DNA of 64,000 nucleotides, from positions 107,531,587 through 107,595,586 of the forward strand of contig NC_080164.1 in the NCBI RefSeq assembly GCF_950295315.1, written 5' to 3'. Shown one piece after another: positions 32,225 to 43,730 of the stretch (its first letter is position 1; the number at the start of each line of letters is the position of its first letter). A program made the translations under genes and the position numbers. This DNA comes from Erinaceus europaeus (Eukaryota; Chordata; Mammalia; Eulipotyphla; Erinaceidae). The notes below the pieces were generated by a model that did not search any database, was not told the origin of the DNA, and saw nothing but the letters and a program-made list of their open reading frames with translations.

Positions 32225-32880
32225 TGAGGGAGTCATGCTGATAAAATAAAACTGCTAGGTTCAGGAGTACTTATGTGGTCCTAAGAATCTGTTGAGAACA
32301 AACCACTATGGTGGCAGTTCTGCCCTAAGGCCCTGAATCTCCAGAGAAACTCTGTCAGTTCCTCCCAGATGATCATTTGTCTTCATGGCCTGGAAGAGAA
32401 TTCTCCCGTGCCAGTGACAGACACAAGGCCAGAGAAAGAAGTCTCCCCACAGTTCTGGTAGCTATTTCTATGGCTAAATGGTAAGAGGGCACGTCTAACA
32501 GGAACCAAGTGGACTGGAGACTGGAGTTGGCAAGGATCATTTCAGAAATTTCATACCACTGTTAACCTGGGTTTCACATCAGCTGATAGGGAAGAATAGG
32601 ATGGATCATGGTTTGAAGAAAAGAATTTATCAGGGTTTCATTGATCCATCCCCTTGTTGAAGCTAACCTATTCTTCATTATGAAACAGTTTTCTTCTTCA
32701 GAGAACTGAAATCACAGAGAGTAAAAAGCGATGAGAGACAGGCAGAATAATAGTTCACTTGGGTAGTCCCTGCTTTCCTGCTTTGCCATGTCTACAACCC
32801 TGGTCTGAGCCTGTCCCCCCATGCTCTGCAGGAAGCTTTGGTGCTGTGGACTCTTTCATGTTCTCTGTCTGTGTTTTTCT
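32225..32880. other. Unique stretch
   Basis: No repeat or coding region is recognised. The right end (about 32760-32880) supplies only short frames. Confidence 0.45.
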
Positions 32881-33000
32881 GAAAAAAAAAAAGAAAGAAA
32901 GAAAGAAAGAAAGAAAGGAAGGAAGGAAGGAAGGAAGGAAGGAAGAAAGGAAGGAGGAAAAGGGAGGGGAGGAGAAAAGGAAAAGGAAAGAAAAGAAAAG
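32881..33000. repeat. (GAAA)/(GGAA) microsatellite
   Basis: A purine-only run of A, GAAA and GGAA units is directly followed by a SINE head. Confidence 0.96.
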
Positions 33001-33210
33001 GGCCTAGGCAGTGGTGCACCTGGTTAAGTGCACACATTACAGTGCACAAGTATCCAAGCCCCTGGCCCCCACTTGAAGAGGGAAAGGTTCACAAGTAGTG
33101 AAGTAGGACTACAGGTATCTCTCTGTCTCTTTCCCTCTCTATCTCCTCTTCCCCTCTTAGTTTTTCTCTGACTCTATTCAATAATAAATAAATTATTTTT
33201 TTTAAGTTTT
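33001..33210 (+). mobile_element. tRNA-derived SINE
   Basis: It has ggcctaggcagtggtgcacc, ggttaagtgcacacattaca, a shortened B-box region, aagtagtgaagtaggactac, the C/T tract and aataataaataaatt. Confidence 0.9.
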
Positions 33211-33438
33211 GAAAAAAGCACTTGTTTACTTTTTAAGGTCTAGGTCATTAGGTCATTGACTTTTTTTTTTAATTTCTCAAGGAGAAGTCTGAAACCTATA
33301 AAATCTTTTAATTCACATCATACAGTAATATTTGAGTCCTTTGCCTTCAGGGAGTTTCTTAGAGAAAACCACTGGGGACAGCATATTTTTATTTACAAGT
33401 CTCTTGGAAGTATATTTTCTTGTGAAAATTGATTTTCT

Positions 33439-33558
33439 GGGCAGGGGTAGATAGCATAATGGTTATGCAAAGATACTCTTCTGCCTAACGTTCCAAAAAT
33501 CCCAAGTTCAACATAAGCCAGAGCTGAGCAGTGCTCTGGTAAAAAAAAAAAAAAAAAA
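33439..33558 (+). mobile_element. Third tRNA-derived SINE type
   Basis: It has ggtagatagcataatggtta, ctcttctgcctaacgttcc, a small internal deletion at the B box, ataagccagagctgagcagt and an A-tail, followed by a GGA-rich stretch to about 33605. Confidence 0.87.
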
Positions 33559-33770
33559 GTTCAAGAAGAAGGTGGAGGAGGAGGAAGAGGAGAAGGGAGG
33601 AGAAAAAGTAGGTAAAAAAAGAAAAGAAAATTGACTCTTACTATTGAAATGCATTCCTTTATCCCCAAACTCAGGGAGTCTGGGTTGCATATGATTTGAT
33701 AGTGGAGACCTGCATGGCCCTTGAACCACAAATATAAGTCCCACAGTCTTGATCCAAAAATGAATTACAG

Positions 33771-33969
33771 GCACACCTGGTAGAGCGCACATATTACTAT
33801 ACCCAGGGACCCTGGTTCAAGCTCTTGGTCCCCACCTGCAGAAAGGAAGATTCCTGAGTAGTGAAGCATGTCAGTGTGTGTCTCTTTCTCTCTCCCTCTT
33901 GATCTCCCCCTTCCCTCTCAGTTTCCTTCTGTCTCTATACAAAAATTGAATTAAAATTTTTTTTCAAAG
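33771..33969 (+). mobile_element. tRNA-derived SINE, 5'-truncated, 10-bp target duplication
   Basis: tgaattacag lies at 33761-33770 and 33970-33979. The copy starts inside the head at gcacacctggtagagcgcac and continues through ctggttcaagctcttggtcc, the C/T tract and an A/T-rich tail. Confidence 0.94.
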
Positions 33970-34119
33970 TGAATTACAGATAGCAAGCCAACCAGAGTTT
34001 TCAAAATAACTAGTGTGCCCAACATTATGAAAAAATCCAAGACACAGACACAGGACAAACAGTACTGGTGTTTAAAAGGCAGTACCCCAAAAAACTTATC
34101 AAAAAGATAGAAAAAGTGA

Positions 34120-34365
34120 AGAGATCTCATGCTGATTTCAAAAGAATCAAAAAGCTATAGTAATTTTTTCAAGTGTGGTAGAGGTAGAAAGAGACAGGAC
34201 AGAGTTCAGAAATAACCCCCGTGACTGTGGTCACACGGCTGCCCAGTAAGAGGCCAGCACCACTCAATGGTGGAAGGATAGTCTCTTCAGAAAATAGCAC
34301 CAGTAGCTGGATGCCCCAGTGTGAGAGAGGGAAACTAGGCCCTCCTTTCCCTTAGACAAAAATTA
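34120..34365 (+). pseudogene. Old L1 ORF2 fragment
   Basis: The order aagctatagtaattttttc, gacaggacagagttcagaaa, gccagcaccactcaatggt, ggaaggatagtctcttcag, gacaaaaattaactcat is the ORF2 region equivalent to 19400-19620 in copy A, but far more diverged. Confidence 0.75.
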
Positions 34366-34971
34366 ACTCATGTGGCCAGATAGCTGGGAGGGAAGGGCAG
34401 GGAATGGCATGAGTATGAAAGAGAGTAAGAGAAGCCAGAACATGGCTCTGCCAATGGACATTCTATGCATTGCTGTCTTCCTTGTTGCTGTGTGGAGTCA
34501 GGACTGGTGGAACCCAGAGTCTCAAGCACATAAGATATCCTGCTTGCTGTTGAACCACCTTCTTGGCTACTCCAAACTTCTTCTGTTTTTCAGACGATTT
34601 ATTCATTTCACAAGACAGCAGCTAGAGTATCTCTCTGGTATAAGAGGGGCCAGGTATGGATCCTAAGAACTCATCATGCAAGCCCTTTGCTCTACCTCTG
34701 AGCACCATCTCCTGGCACACCCCAAACTTCTCAGAATGAACCAGGGTCAACTTCTATAGTTTCCTCTCTGTTCCTGTGAGCTTTATATTCACAGACATTT
34801 TAGATAAGTAATAGGCTGGGCAAGCAATTGTGCTAACACATTGGAATTTTTTTAAAAAGAGAAAAACATATTAAATGTCAGAAAACAGGTTTATGGATTG
34901 AAAGTATTTTTAAAAAACAAGCAAGATATTTCTGCACTGCCCATCAAAAAGCATGGTCAATAGTAGGCTAA
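34366..34971. other. Largely unique stretch
   Basis: A degraded antisense SINE of the fourth type may lie at about 34590-34720 (gtatggatcctaagaactc, ctctacctctgagcaccatc). The 98-codon plus frame from 34370 overlaps it. Confidence 0.4.
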
Positions 34972-35335
34972 GTAGTGGCACAGTGGCTAAAGCTTTGGAC
35001 TGAACAATGCAGTTCTGAGTTCAACCACCAACATCATTTGTGCCTGACAGATGCTCTGGTTCTCTCTCTCTCTTTTTCAAATATACATTTTATTTATTTA
35101 TTCATTATTAGATAGAGACAGAGAAAAAACTGAGATAAAAGGGAGAGGGGCAGAGAGTGACCTGCAGCCCAGCTTCAGCACTGGAAAAGCTCCCCCCCCC
35201 CCCCCCCCCCGCAGTTAGGGACCTGGGGTTTGAACCTGGGTTCTTATGCACTGTAATGTGAGCACTTAACTAGGGGCACCAATGCCTGGCCCCCTTTTTT
35301 CTCTCTCTCTCCCAGTAGTAAATAAACAAAATCTT
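34972..35335 (+). mobile_element. Second-type SINE split by another SINE
   Basis: The outer copy has ggctaagtagtggcacagtg, ctgagttcaaccaccaac and gatgctctggttctctctc. Its C/T tract resumes as ttttttctctctctctccca at 35293, then taaataaacaaaatct. An antisense main-family SINE occupies 35086-35294. Confidence 0.75.
35086..35294 (-). mobile_element. tRNA-derived SINE, antisense, nested, with C19
   Basis: It has attttatttatttattcatt, ttagatagagacagagaaa, a 19-C run at 35192-35210 where others have cccccctgcaggtgggga, gtttgaacctgggttctta and ggggcaccaatgcctggcc. It sits in the C/T tract of the outer SINE. Confidence 0.9.
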
Positions 35336-36380
35336 TAAAAACAAAGACAATGGCATATCTATTTTTTAAAATAATTTCACATTCCTCTACTTGAGTCAAA
35401 CAAAAGACCTTCTTCAAAATCTGCATTTCAAGTCCTTGTAAACATCACCAAATGTTTGGCATTTCTGGAGACTTCTCATACTGTATGGCTCCTGCGTTTA
35501 AACAATAATAAAAGAAAAAGTTTCTTTTTCCCCTATGCCATTAAAAGATATCTAAACCATTTCGATTAAAGGGCTGTGTGGACAAATATTCACACAGTGG
35601 CTTCCTGAAGTCTTTTTTTTTTTTTTTTAACTGAATTCTCAAACTGTATTCTAGAAACTCATCTTTAAAATCAGCCAGATAAGAGTGCTTTGTAGCTGCC
35701 CTCCACCCCACCCTGAGGTCACAGGCAGGGGAGGGCCAGTGAGGGAGGGCAGATCCCAGCCCCCCTGAAAACCACAGCTTAAAATCATTACAGGCGCATT
35801 AAGGCAATTAAACCAATTACCTGGAACCCAGAGGGCTGAGGCTCTACTTGTAACCTGGATCCTGGATAAAAGGTAGCAGAGGACAGCCTCAGAGGTTGGG
35901 GGGAAATTACAGAAAAGTGCTACAACGTGGGTAGGTAGTCATTTGTTTTTCCTCTGGGGTGTTGCAGTTAAGGGGTGCTAGAAGCCAGCCTGGGGATGGG
36001 GAGGGCTGTTTCCTACACTCAAGAACTACAGGTCTGTGAGAGTCTCAGCACACCGCTGACAATAGCTGGTCTGGCTCTGCAGTGCACAAGGCTGTTTACA
36101 CCTTTTAGACTGCCCAGGATTTTTTTAGATAGACACAGGGAGGCAAACACAGCTCTAAAGAGACCAGAAATGTCCTTCCATGTGGCTTGAACCTAGGCCA
36201 TCCAAATTGGCAAAGAAGCTTAATTCACCAGTTAGCCAGTCCTGGCTGACTATCATTCTTAGATCGTAGTTTCTGGAGTGCAATTCTCAGTGAATAATAT
36301 TTTGGATTATTAAATTGTGAAGTCCAGGAGCTCCTAAAATCAGATGTGAAACCAAACAGAAACCTGTGGAGCTCAAGGTG
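35336..36380. other. Unique stretch with a candidate regulatory block
   Basis: No repeat family is recognised. At 35690-35880 the sequence is GC-richer, then passes into attacaggcgcattaagg and caattaaaccaattacctgg, with two homeodomain-like core sites (CAATTA, AATTACC) spaced closely. This is a compositional impression only. I see no exon. Confidence 0.4.
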
Positions 36381-36419
36381 TGTGTATGTGTGTGTGTGTG
36401 TTGGTAAAGATTTTTATTT

Positions 36420-36478
36420 TATGTGTATATATATGTATATATATATGATATATATATATCATATATATATATATATTT
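36420..36478. repeat. (TA)n with palindromic arms
   Basis: The sequence alternates TA with a central tgatatatatatatca flanked by TA arms, so it can fold back on itself. A short (TG) run precedes it at 36379-36402. Confidence 0.92.
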
Positions 36479-36598
36479 TATAACCAGAACATTTTTTAGC
36501 TCTTGCTTCTGTTGCTTCTGGGATTCAACCTGGGACCTTTCGTGCCTCAGGCATACAAGTCTTTTTGCATCACCATTTTGCTATCTCTCCAGTCCCAA
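36479..36598 (-). mobile_element. Third tRNA-derived SINE type, antisense
   Basis: It has ttgcttctgggattcaacct, gggacctttcgtgcctcagg and ccattttgctatctctccag. Its T-rich tail has become the preceding TA run. Confidence 0.85.
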
Positions 36599-36614
36599 GG
36601 TAAAAATTGTTTTT

Positions 36615-36922
36615 TTTTTTAAGTTTTTTTTTATTATTATTATTATTTTATTTTATTTATTCATTCCTTTTTGTTGCCCTTGTTGTTTTATTGTTGTAGT
36701 TATTATTGATGTCATTGTTGTGGGATAGGACAGAGAGAAATGGAGAGAGGAGGGGAAGACAGAGAGGGGGAGAGAAAGACAGACACCTGCAGACCTGCTT
36801 CACCGCCTGTGAAGGGACCTTCCTGCAGGTAGGGAGCCGGGGGCTCGAACCGGGATCCTGACGCCGGTCCTTGAGCTTAGCGCCACCTGCACTTAACCCG
36901 CTGCGCTACAGCCCAACTCCCA
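36615..36922 (-). mobile_element. SINE with 3' extension, antisense, 14-bp target duplication
   Basis: taaaaattgttttt lies at 36601-36614 and 36923-36936. The copy is close to consensus: ttgttgcccttgttgtttta, ggataggacagagagaaatg, ctgcagacctgcttcaccgc, ggctcgaaccgggatcctga and the full head cccgctgcgctacagcccaa. It is a relatively young copy. Confidence 0.96.
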
Positions 36923-36936
36923 TAAAAATTGTTTTT

Positions 36937-37489
36937 AAAATAACCTGTGAGTACCTCATAAATCAAGGGATGCCACACTGGCAAAATATCAATAATCCCA
37001 AAAGTGTGAAATATGGTGAACTTAATGCAAAACCTTAGAATAGCAGAGAAGATTAACAACAGTCCCAAATGGCAAATTTGTCCCTATCTGGCTACAACAA
37101 AGATCAGAGTTGCTTTTAGAGGGGGCGAGCTTCTCAACTCTTTGACTCCACAGTGAGCGTGAGCTTGGAGCCTTGCATGTGTTAGAAGGCAGAGGAGAAC
37201 AGAGCCAATCCTTAGTCTCGTCTGTGAAATGGGGTAGCAATGCTCAGCTCAAATTCGACATGGGATTTATGAGCTCAGTGAGGCTATGCACATAACATCT
37301 CCTGCCCCAGAGATCATTCCCCTCTTTGTCCATTCAACCAAGTGACTTTCTTGAAGATGCTGATTTTCATGACTGTTATCTATTGTCACAGAAATACAGT
37401 TTCACACCACAGTGTATTAATGTTCCACTCTGTATTTCCCCATGCTTGATATAGTTTATAAAAGTCATTTTGTTGGGGGCTTAATGGTT
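36937..37489. other. Unique stretch
   Basis: No repeat or coding signal is recognised. Confidence 0.45.
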
Positions 37490-37905
37490 TACCAGAAACT
37501 TCACCAAAGAAGAGATCCAAAGGGCCAACAGACACATGAAAAAAATGCTCAAAGTCACTGATGACCAGAGAAATGCAAATGAAGAGAGCAGTGAGATACC
37601 GCTTTACACCTCTGAGAATGTGTTGGAAAGGCCAGGTGGTGGCACACCTGATTAAGCACACACACTACAGTGCACAAGGACCCAGATTCAAGGCTCTGGT
37701 CCCCACCTGCAGGGGAGAAGCTTCACAAGTAGTGAAGCAGGGTTGCAGGTGTCTCTCTGTCTCCTCTATCTCCCCCTCCCCTATCAGTTTCTCTCTCTCT
37801 CTATCCAATAATCAATAAATACAAGTTGTTTAAAAAAATAAGTGTTGGAAAGGACAGAAAAAAAATCTTGGTGAGGATGTGAGGAAAATTAACTTGGATG
37901 CCTCT
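37490..37905 (+). pseudogene. Old L1 ORF2 fragment, split by a SINE
   Basis: It has accagaaacttcaccaaagaa, agagatccaaagggccaaca, gacacatgaaaaaaatgctc and ccagagaaatgcaaatgaag, which is the ORF2p C-terminal region (EEIQRANRHMK, VRNANE-like), diverged from copies A-C. It continues after the SINE as gtgttggaaaggacagaaa. Confidence 0.85.
37632..37841 (+). mobile_element. tRNA-derived SINE with 12-bp target duplication in old L1
   Basis: gtgttggaaagg lies at 37620-37631 and 37842-37853. It has ccaggtggtggcacacctga, cccagattcaaggctctggt, ctgcaggggagaagcttcac, the C/T tract and aataatcaataaatac. Confidence 0.96.
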
Positions 37906-37907
37906 CT

Positions 37908-38118
37908 TTTTTTAAATTTCTTTTTAAATCTTATTTATTACTGGATAGAGACAGAGAGAAACTGAGAGAAAAGGGAAGGGAAGATAGGGAGAGAGACAGA
38001 GAGATAGATGCATACTTTCTTCACCACTCATGAAGCTTCCCCCCTGCAGGTGGGAACCAATGGTCTGCAATCCATACTCAACAGAACCTAGGTTCTGAAG
38101 CTTCTCAACAGGCTGGCA
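37908..38118 (-). mobile_element. tRNA-derived SINE, antisense
   Basis: It has tcttatttattactggatag, a purine tract, tcttcaccactcatgaagct, cccctgcaggtgggaaccaa, a diverged B-box part and gctggcac. Confidence 0.82.
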
Positions 38119-38239
38119 CATGATGAAACAAGTCAAGGAACCAAAAAGAAATAAAGGGAAGGATGTAATTGATCAAAAATGTGTAGTATCTAGAAGTAGT
38201 CTGGATAATGCTATTCAGTCATTTTCTTTGGTGATGAAA

Positions 38240-38520
38240 GTGGCCGTTTCTGGGCAGCCAAAGGAACCGGCTACTTTACCTTGTGTGAAACCCAGGTTCA
38301 AGCCTGTCCCCTACTGCACTGAAGGAAGTTTCAGTCTTTCTCACACTCTCAATCTCTCTGCCTCTCTGTCTCTCTATAAAAGATAAAGGGCAGGAGAGAC
38401 AGCTTCATAGTTCTACCCAAGACTTTCATGCCTGACAGAGCTGAGCAGGGCTCTGGTCTCCCTCTCTTTCTCCCTCTATCTTTTCTTGAAATAAAATAAA
38501 ATTCAGTAATTTAAAAATAA
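38240..38520 (+). mobile_element. Two adjacent SINE fragments
   Basis: At 38240-38385 a tRNA-like piece holds acccaggttcaagcctgtcc and a C/T tract. At 38386-38520 a third-type piece holds ggagagacagcttcatagtt, ctttcatgcctgacagagct and aataaaataaaattc. Confidence 0.6.
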
Positions 38521-38551
38521 AAGAGAAAGGAAGGAATCATAAAAGGAAGGA

Positions 38552-38554
38552 TGT

Positions 38555-38586
<32 letters not shown>
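38552..38586. repeat. (GA)n microsatellite
   Basis: About 15 GA units end in ggagagagg. Confidence 0.95.
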
Positions 38587-38588
<2 letters not shown>

Positions 38589-38609
38589 GAAAAGAAAAAC
38601 AAACTAACT

Positions 38610-39475
38610 GGCAGGCCAGGTTTCAGGATGAACAACACACTCTATGTTCCACCTGAAGAATATGGTTCCTGAAATTGGGGCAACTTGGAACGTTCCTACT
38701 CATGACCAGAGAATGTGAGCTCAGATCTACAGGGATGCAGAGGTCACATAGGCTCCTAAGCTGAATATGGGCCCCGGATCAGATCAAATCAACGGGGTTT
38801 ACAGTCAACAATATTTATATACCTTTCCCATATTTGGGAGATACTCTCTTCCCTGATCCAGCTTTCTGGTCTTTTTCCAGCCATGATACCATCTCCCCAG
38901 ATAATAACTTGGATCCATCTGCATATCATATTTCAGGCTCAGGGAAAAAAAAAAACTAGTATAGTCACAGGCCCTTTAGAATAGAACTAAAATAGGCCTA
39001 CTAGCTATCTACAAAATGGAGACCCCCCCAACTCTTCATCTGCACTATTCTAGCCTTTAGGTTCATGATTAGTCAACAACTTGTTTGGCTTTATATGTTA
39101 ACTCTCTTTTCAGCCACCAGGTTGCAGATGCTACCATGATGCTGACCAGACTTCCCTGGACAGACAACCCCACCAATGTGTCCTAGAGCTCCAATTCCCC
39201 AGAGCCCTTCCCCACTAGGGAAAGAGAGAGACAGGCTGAGAGTATGGATCAACCTGTCAACACCCCTGTTCATCGGGGAAGCAATTCCAGAAGTCAGACC
39301 TTCCACTTTCTGTATCCCATAATGACCCTGGGTCCATACTCCCAGAGGGATAAAGAGTAGAAAAGCTATCAGGGGAGGGGGTGAGATGCAGAGTTCTGGT
39401 GGTGGAAATTGTGTGGAGTTGTACCCCTCTTAGCCTATGATTGTGTCAGTGTTTCCTTTTTATAAATAAAAAAGT
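38610..39475 (+). mobile_element. L1 3'UTR, short form, 0.87 kb
   Basis: It is colinear with 26000-26848 of copy B: cagaatgtgagctcagatc, caatatttatatacctttcc, gtttggctttatatgttaac, tctcttttcagccaccaggt, gagccctt-cccactaggg and ctggtggtggaaattgtgtg, with an A-rich end. It is a 5'-truncated insertion. Confidence 0.9.
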
Positions 39476-41360
39476 ACGTCTTTGTAAAGCTGTTCAAGAC
39501 ACTAAAATCAAATTTTTTGTCCTTAATTTCTGAAGTTCTCCACAACTGATTGTATGAGTGAAATATTTATACATATGCTTTTCAGCTCTCCCCACCCAGA
39601 AGGCTTGCTAAGTATCATCTTGAAAATAGAACCTCATATTGACCCAACCTGAAGGGTATTTGTCATGCCTTCCACAAACAACTATCTACCAGCACTCAAA
39701 GTGGTGGAACTGAGACCACAGCTCTTTATAACCATTCAGTGCCATATCTTCAGAAGCAAAGAAAAAAAAAATAGATATAGATATATAATATGTGGACCAT
39801 TTTACAAAAACTAATTTAGAAAATATGACAACATGAACTTAAGGCAAATAACCAACTAGAATGTTTCTAATCAGGAGAAGCATGCAGACTTGAAACACAG
39901 TCACACTTTCTTTTCTTTTATAAGGAATATTTCAACCCCAAGATGACCTTTTGAAGCATGCTGTAGAGATGGAAAAAGCACTCAGCTGTCAGCTCAGTCT
40001 AAATGACAGTGAAATAAAAGAAAAGAAGAGGAAATAATACCGGGTGGAAGCATGGCCCATATGCACAGCCAAATACTGAAGCTACTTGCTATCTGAAGTC
40101 TTAGTTTCCACAAAGCACCTTAGATTAAAGCTCATCACATCTGCTTAAAAGCCCAGACTTGATCACTTAAGAAAGGCCTCAGAGAAAAAAAGGAAAAGGC
40201 ACCTCATTATGTGATCTGGAAGAAATTTTAGCATCACAGGAAAAAATGGGACTTTCTTCTGATGCTTAAGATAGAGGAAAAAGAGATTAAAGGCGGGGGG
40301 GGGGGGGGTTGGGCAGGGAGTGTGAAATTGTTTTCATACAGTATAAGAAATACAATATACGAATGATGATTCCAGACTTTAAAAGCACAACTGTGGAGGT
40401 TTTGTCTTATACATTATGGAAAAGAGTAAATGAAGTTCACAAATTATCTGGCCAGTAGAAGTACAAATGATTATTCCTCTCTCTCTCTGTGAGTGGATTA
40501 TTTATTTAGAAATTAATTTAGACAAACCATAGCTTTATATTAAGAACAGAGGTTTCCAGGAAATTACACATAACAGTCCTCAATTTTTTTTTGCAGCCCT
40601 ATTCTCAGTGAGGTACTATCTGACTTCAAAACTGTTGCCATTCTGTAAATAGAGAGGAATAACAAGAAGACCGAGGTAACAGAAGAAACAGCTGTAGAGT
40701 GATCCACCAAGTGAGGGTTACTCAATGGTGGGTCTCTGGAAGTCAGTTGTCTATATAAATTGCAAAGTGACCAGTTTGCATCCTCCTCATCTCATTAGAT
40801 ACTTGTGACAAGCAAAAAATAAACACAAGTGTGCATTGTCTTGGTCTAAGAACAGTTTCCTTCAGCTTTTCTCGGCATTAAGCAATGTCTCTTGTCTTCC
40901 CTCTGCCTAGAACGGCCTTTCCCTCAGATCCAGCTATGAAAGTCATGCTTATCTTTTGCTGGACACAAAGGAAATTCCTTGAACCCTTTCCAAGGACATA
41001 TGAGCATTAGTCTACCTACATACCCAGCCCTGCTTAAAGTGGGAGCACCCTTGTTTCATGAGAAAGATTATAGTCTTGCATGCAGTATGAATATATAATT
41101 ACTATCAATTAAATGACTACTTAAATTATATATATATACATATATATATAGTAAGCAATATCAGCTACTGTTTCTACTTTCCATGTTTTTCTTGGTTTTT
41201 TAATGTTTTATTTGATATTGATAGTTTATTCCAAAGTAGTAAGATTAGAGTGTATAATCGCACACCACACACACTACCAAACTTCTATGTCCCCACCCTC
41301 CCTCCCACCCCCTAAAGATAACCACCAGAGTTGTCACAAGTCTTACAAAAAAAAGCTTTC
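39476..41360. other. Longest mostly unique stretch (1.9 kb)
   Basis: I recognise none of the window's families. A G14 run lies at 40295 and TA-rich bits at 39770 and 41130. The part ctctgcctagaacggccttt at 40901 resembles the 3' end of ancient L2 elements, but this rests on a short motif. No coding region is supported. Confidence 0.5.
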
Positions 41361-41692
41361 TTATCTTTGTTTTATTGCCACCAGGGTTATCACTGGGACT
41401 TGGTGGCTGCACAATAAATCCACCAATCACAGTGGCCATCCCCTCCACCATTTTTTTTTACTTGATAAGACAGAGAGAAATTGAGAAGTGAAGGAGGAGG
41501 GAGGAAGGAAGGGAGGGAGGGAAGGAGGGAGAGAGAGAAGAGAGAGCGAGAGTGAGAGAGAGAGAGAGAAATACCTCTAGACTTGCTTAACTGATTTTGA
41601 AACTTGTTCACCTGGGAAGCAAGGGTTTTAACAGGGTACTTGTGCAAGGTCATGTGTGTACTCTACTGAGTGTACCCATGCTCTGCCCCTAA
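41361..41692 (-). mobile_element. SINE with 3' extension, antisense, with expanded purine tract
   Basis: It has tattgccaccagggttatca, aatccaccaatcacagtggc, gataagacagagagaaattg, then a GGGA/GA expansion at 41482-41572, and acttgcttaactgattttga, ggttttaacagggtacttg. Confidence 0.85.
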
Positions 41693-42502
41693 TCCCTGTG
41701 TAAAAATTCTGGAGAATTCTTTTTCTACCAATGATTAGCAAAAAAATATTTCCAATGGGCTCCAGAGACAAAATTCCTACACACCAGTCAAACTGTAAAT
41801 AGCTCTCTTCAGGTTCACACATAGAAAAAATAACAAAACACAGACAGCCAAAGCCAGAGGCCAGCAGGAAGACTAAGACTCCAGGTATCAGCTGAGACTG
41901 TGATGAACAAAGGTCCTAACACAATGGTGAAAGAGGTAGAGAATCAAGAGTCTTTGAGATTTGTTCCTAGATTTCTAGCATCTGTTTAGTGACTGGATAT
42001 CCAGTGAATAAAAATGGAATTAGGAGAGACACTCTTGAAAGAGTGAGCTTTATGAAACCCATCAGCAGTTCCCATTCAATCAAATTCAGTTTGAGGCATC
42101 TATGGAACACAGGAGAAGGTTTAAAGTTAGGAGTTAAGACAAGAAATGTGCTCTTTCTCTGTAGGAACTCTTAAGAATGGTACATATATTTAGAAAAACC
42201 TTGGAGAATCTGCATCTTGGTGACTGAAAGGCGCTGAGATATAAGAGGAAGGCAAAGTGTTTAATAAGCAGGAACCCAAAGGCAGGAATAGAGCAGATGA
42301 GATTAAGAGTCTTCATGTGGATGGAAGCTAGGAAATCTATTTTAGCTATGTCCAAGGGGCCCATGACTTTAGTAATTTTAGTCATTTAGTAAGCTTGCTA
42401 GCTAACATGCAGGTGAACTGAAAATATTGTCTGGAAAGATGGTGTCAGAGTTGAGAATAGAACTAGAGAGCTGGATTAGGGCAAAAAGTAGCTCTTGAAC
42501 TT
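41693..42502. other. Unique stretch
   Basis: No family repeat is recognised in about 800 bp. Frames up to 83 codons are unremarkable. Confidence 0.45.
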
Positions 42503-42520
42503 AAAGAAAGTATATAAATA

Positions 42521-42639
42521 TGGGAGTTGGGCGGTAGTGCAGCGTGTTAAGTGCAGGTGGCACAAAGCGCAAAGTCCTGCACAAGGATCCCGGTTTGAGC
42601 CCCCAGCTCCCCACCTGTAGAGGAGACGCTTCAAAGCGC
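42521..42639 (+). mobile_element. 3'-truncated, tailless SINE with 18-bp target duplication
   Basis: The perfect direct repeat aaagaaagtatataaata lies at 42503-42520 and 42640-42657. Between the repeats are only the first 119 bases of the SINE: tgggagttgggcggtagtgc, a good B box (cccggtttgagcccccag), ccacctgtagaggagacgct, then tcaaagcgc. The centre, C/T tract and A-tail are absent. The repeat directly abuts the truncation, so the loss happened during integration. Confidence 0.93.
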
Positions 42640-42879
42640 AAAGAAAGTATATAAATACAGTTAACTGTTTACCCCATCGATCTGATTCAGGACCTGTACA
42701 TATTCAAATTTAGCAGAGGAGTCTGTGTAACCTCTGAGTCCCTGTCAATCTAAGCTTACAGTCTGTGGTCACAGTTGGGAACATTCTAGGCTGCACTCAC
42801 TTCAGGACCAGTCTTCCTCAAGTAGCAGGGTAGAATGACCCAGCCTCCCTTGGAGAGTGGGGCAGCCCCTACCACGGCT

Positions 42880-43460
42880 ACTTTATAGTGAGGGTGAAGT
42901 CCTGGAGAAGCCCATGATTCCATCCTGACCTCTCTAGGCAGACAACTTAACCCATGTGTCCTGGAACCTCACCTCTCCAGAGCCTTACTCCGCTAGGGAA
43001 AGACAGAAATAGGCCAGGAGTATGAACTGACCTGCCAATAACCATATACAGAGAAGTAATTACAGAATCCAGACCCTCCACCTTCTGCATCCCATAAGGA
43101 ATTTTGGATCATACTTACAGAGGGGAAAAAATGTTAGGGAAGATGACCAAGGGGCTCTGAACTCCAACTCCATCAGCACCCAGAGAGAAAAGAATGAAAA
43201 AAGGAAGGATACTTGGACGTAGTAACAGGTGTAGGAGTGACTTAGAAACAAAGAGAAGGCAAAACCATAAAAAGGTCAAATATATAAACAAGTATTTATA
43301 GAAATAATAGTCAACCTCTATCTGTGACCTTGGGAGAACTACTGTAGCTTCCAATGGAGGGATTGGGGACACAGAACTCTGGTGGTTGGAAAGGGGTTCA
43401 ACTATACCCCTGTTATCCCATCATTCTGTGAGTCAATATTAAAATACCAATTTAAAATAA
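42880..43460 (+). mobile_element. L1 3'UTR, long form
   Basis: It has cctgacctctctaggcagac, ccagagccttactccgctag and agaccctccaccttctgcat, then the 0.2-kb module (about 43137-43348), ttccaatggagggattgggg and an A-rich end. Confidence 0.88.
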
Positions 43461-43474
43461 AAGGAAAGAAACAA

Positions 43475-43730
43475 GAAGAGAAAGGGGAAACACAAAGTAA
43501 AACTTGGACTGGTTTGGTTCACTGCACCAAAGCAAAGTACTCTGGGGAAGGAGGAAAAGGGTTAGAGGGAGGAGGAGCTTCCAGGTCCTGGTCCTTGATG
43601 ATGGAAAAGCAGTCAGGTTGGGGTGACACTGGGCAGCAGACCTCTACTGTGGTGAGATGAGAAATTGTACCCATGTGCGAACAACTATACTATAAACCAT
43701 TAACCTCCCAATAAAAAAGATACAAATAAA
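43475..43730 (+). mobile_element. L1 3' end of the type seen at 28095
   Basis: It has aaacttggactggtttggtt, gtactctggggaaggagg, ggtcctggtccttgatgatg and gatgagaaattgtacccatg, then cccaataaaaaag. It stands directly behind the preceding L1 tail. Confidence 0.75.

Noticed and set aside
40890..41040. Ancient L2 fragment
   Set aside because: The similarity rests on a 20-base motif only, so it is mentioned in the unique-stretch entry but not called.
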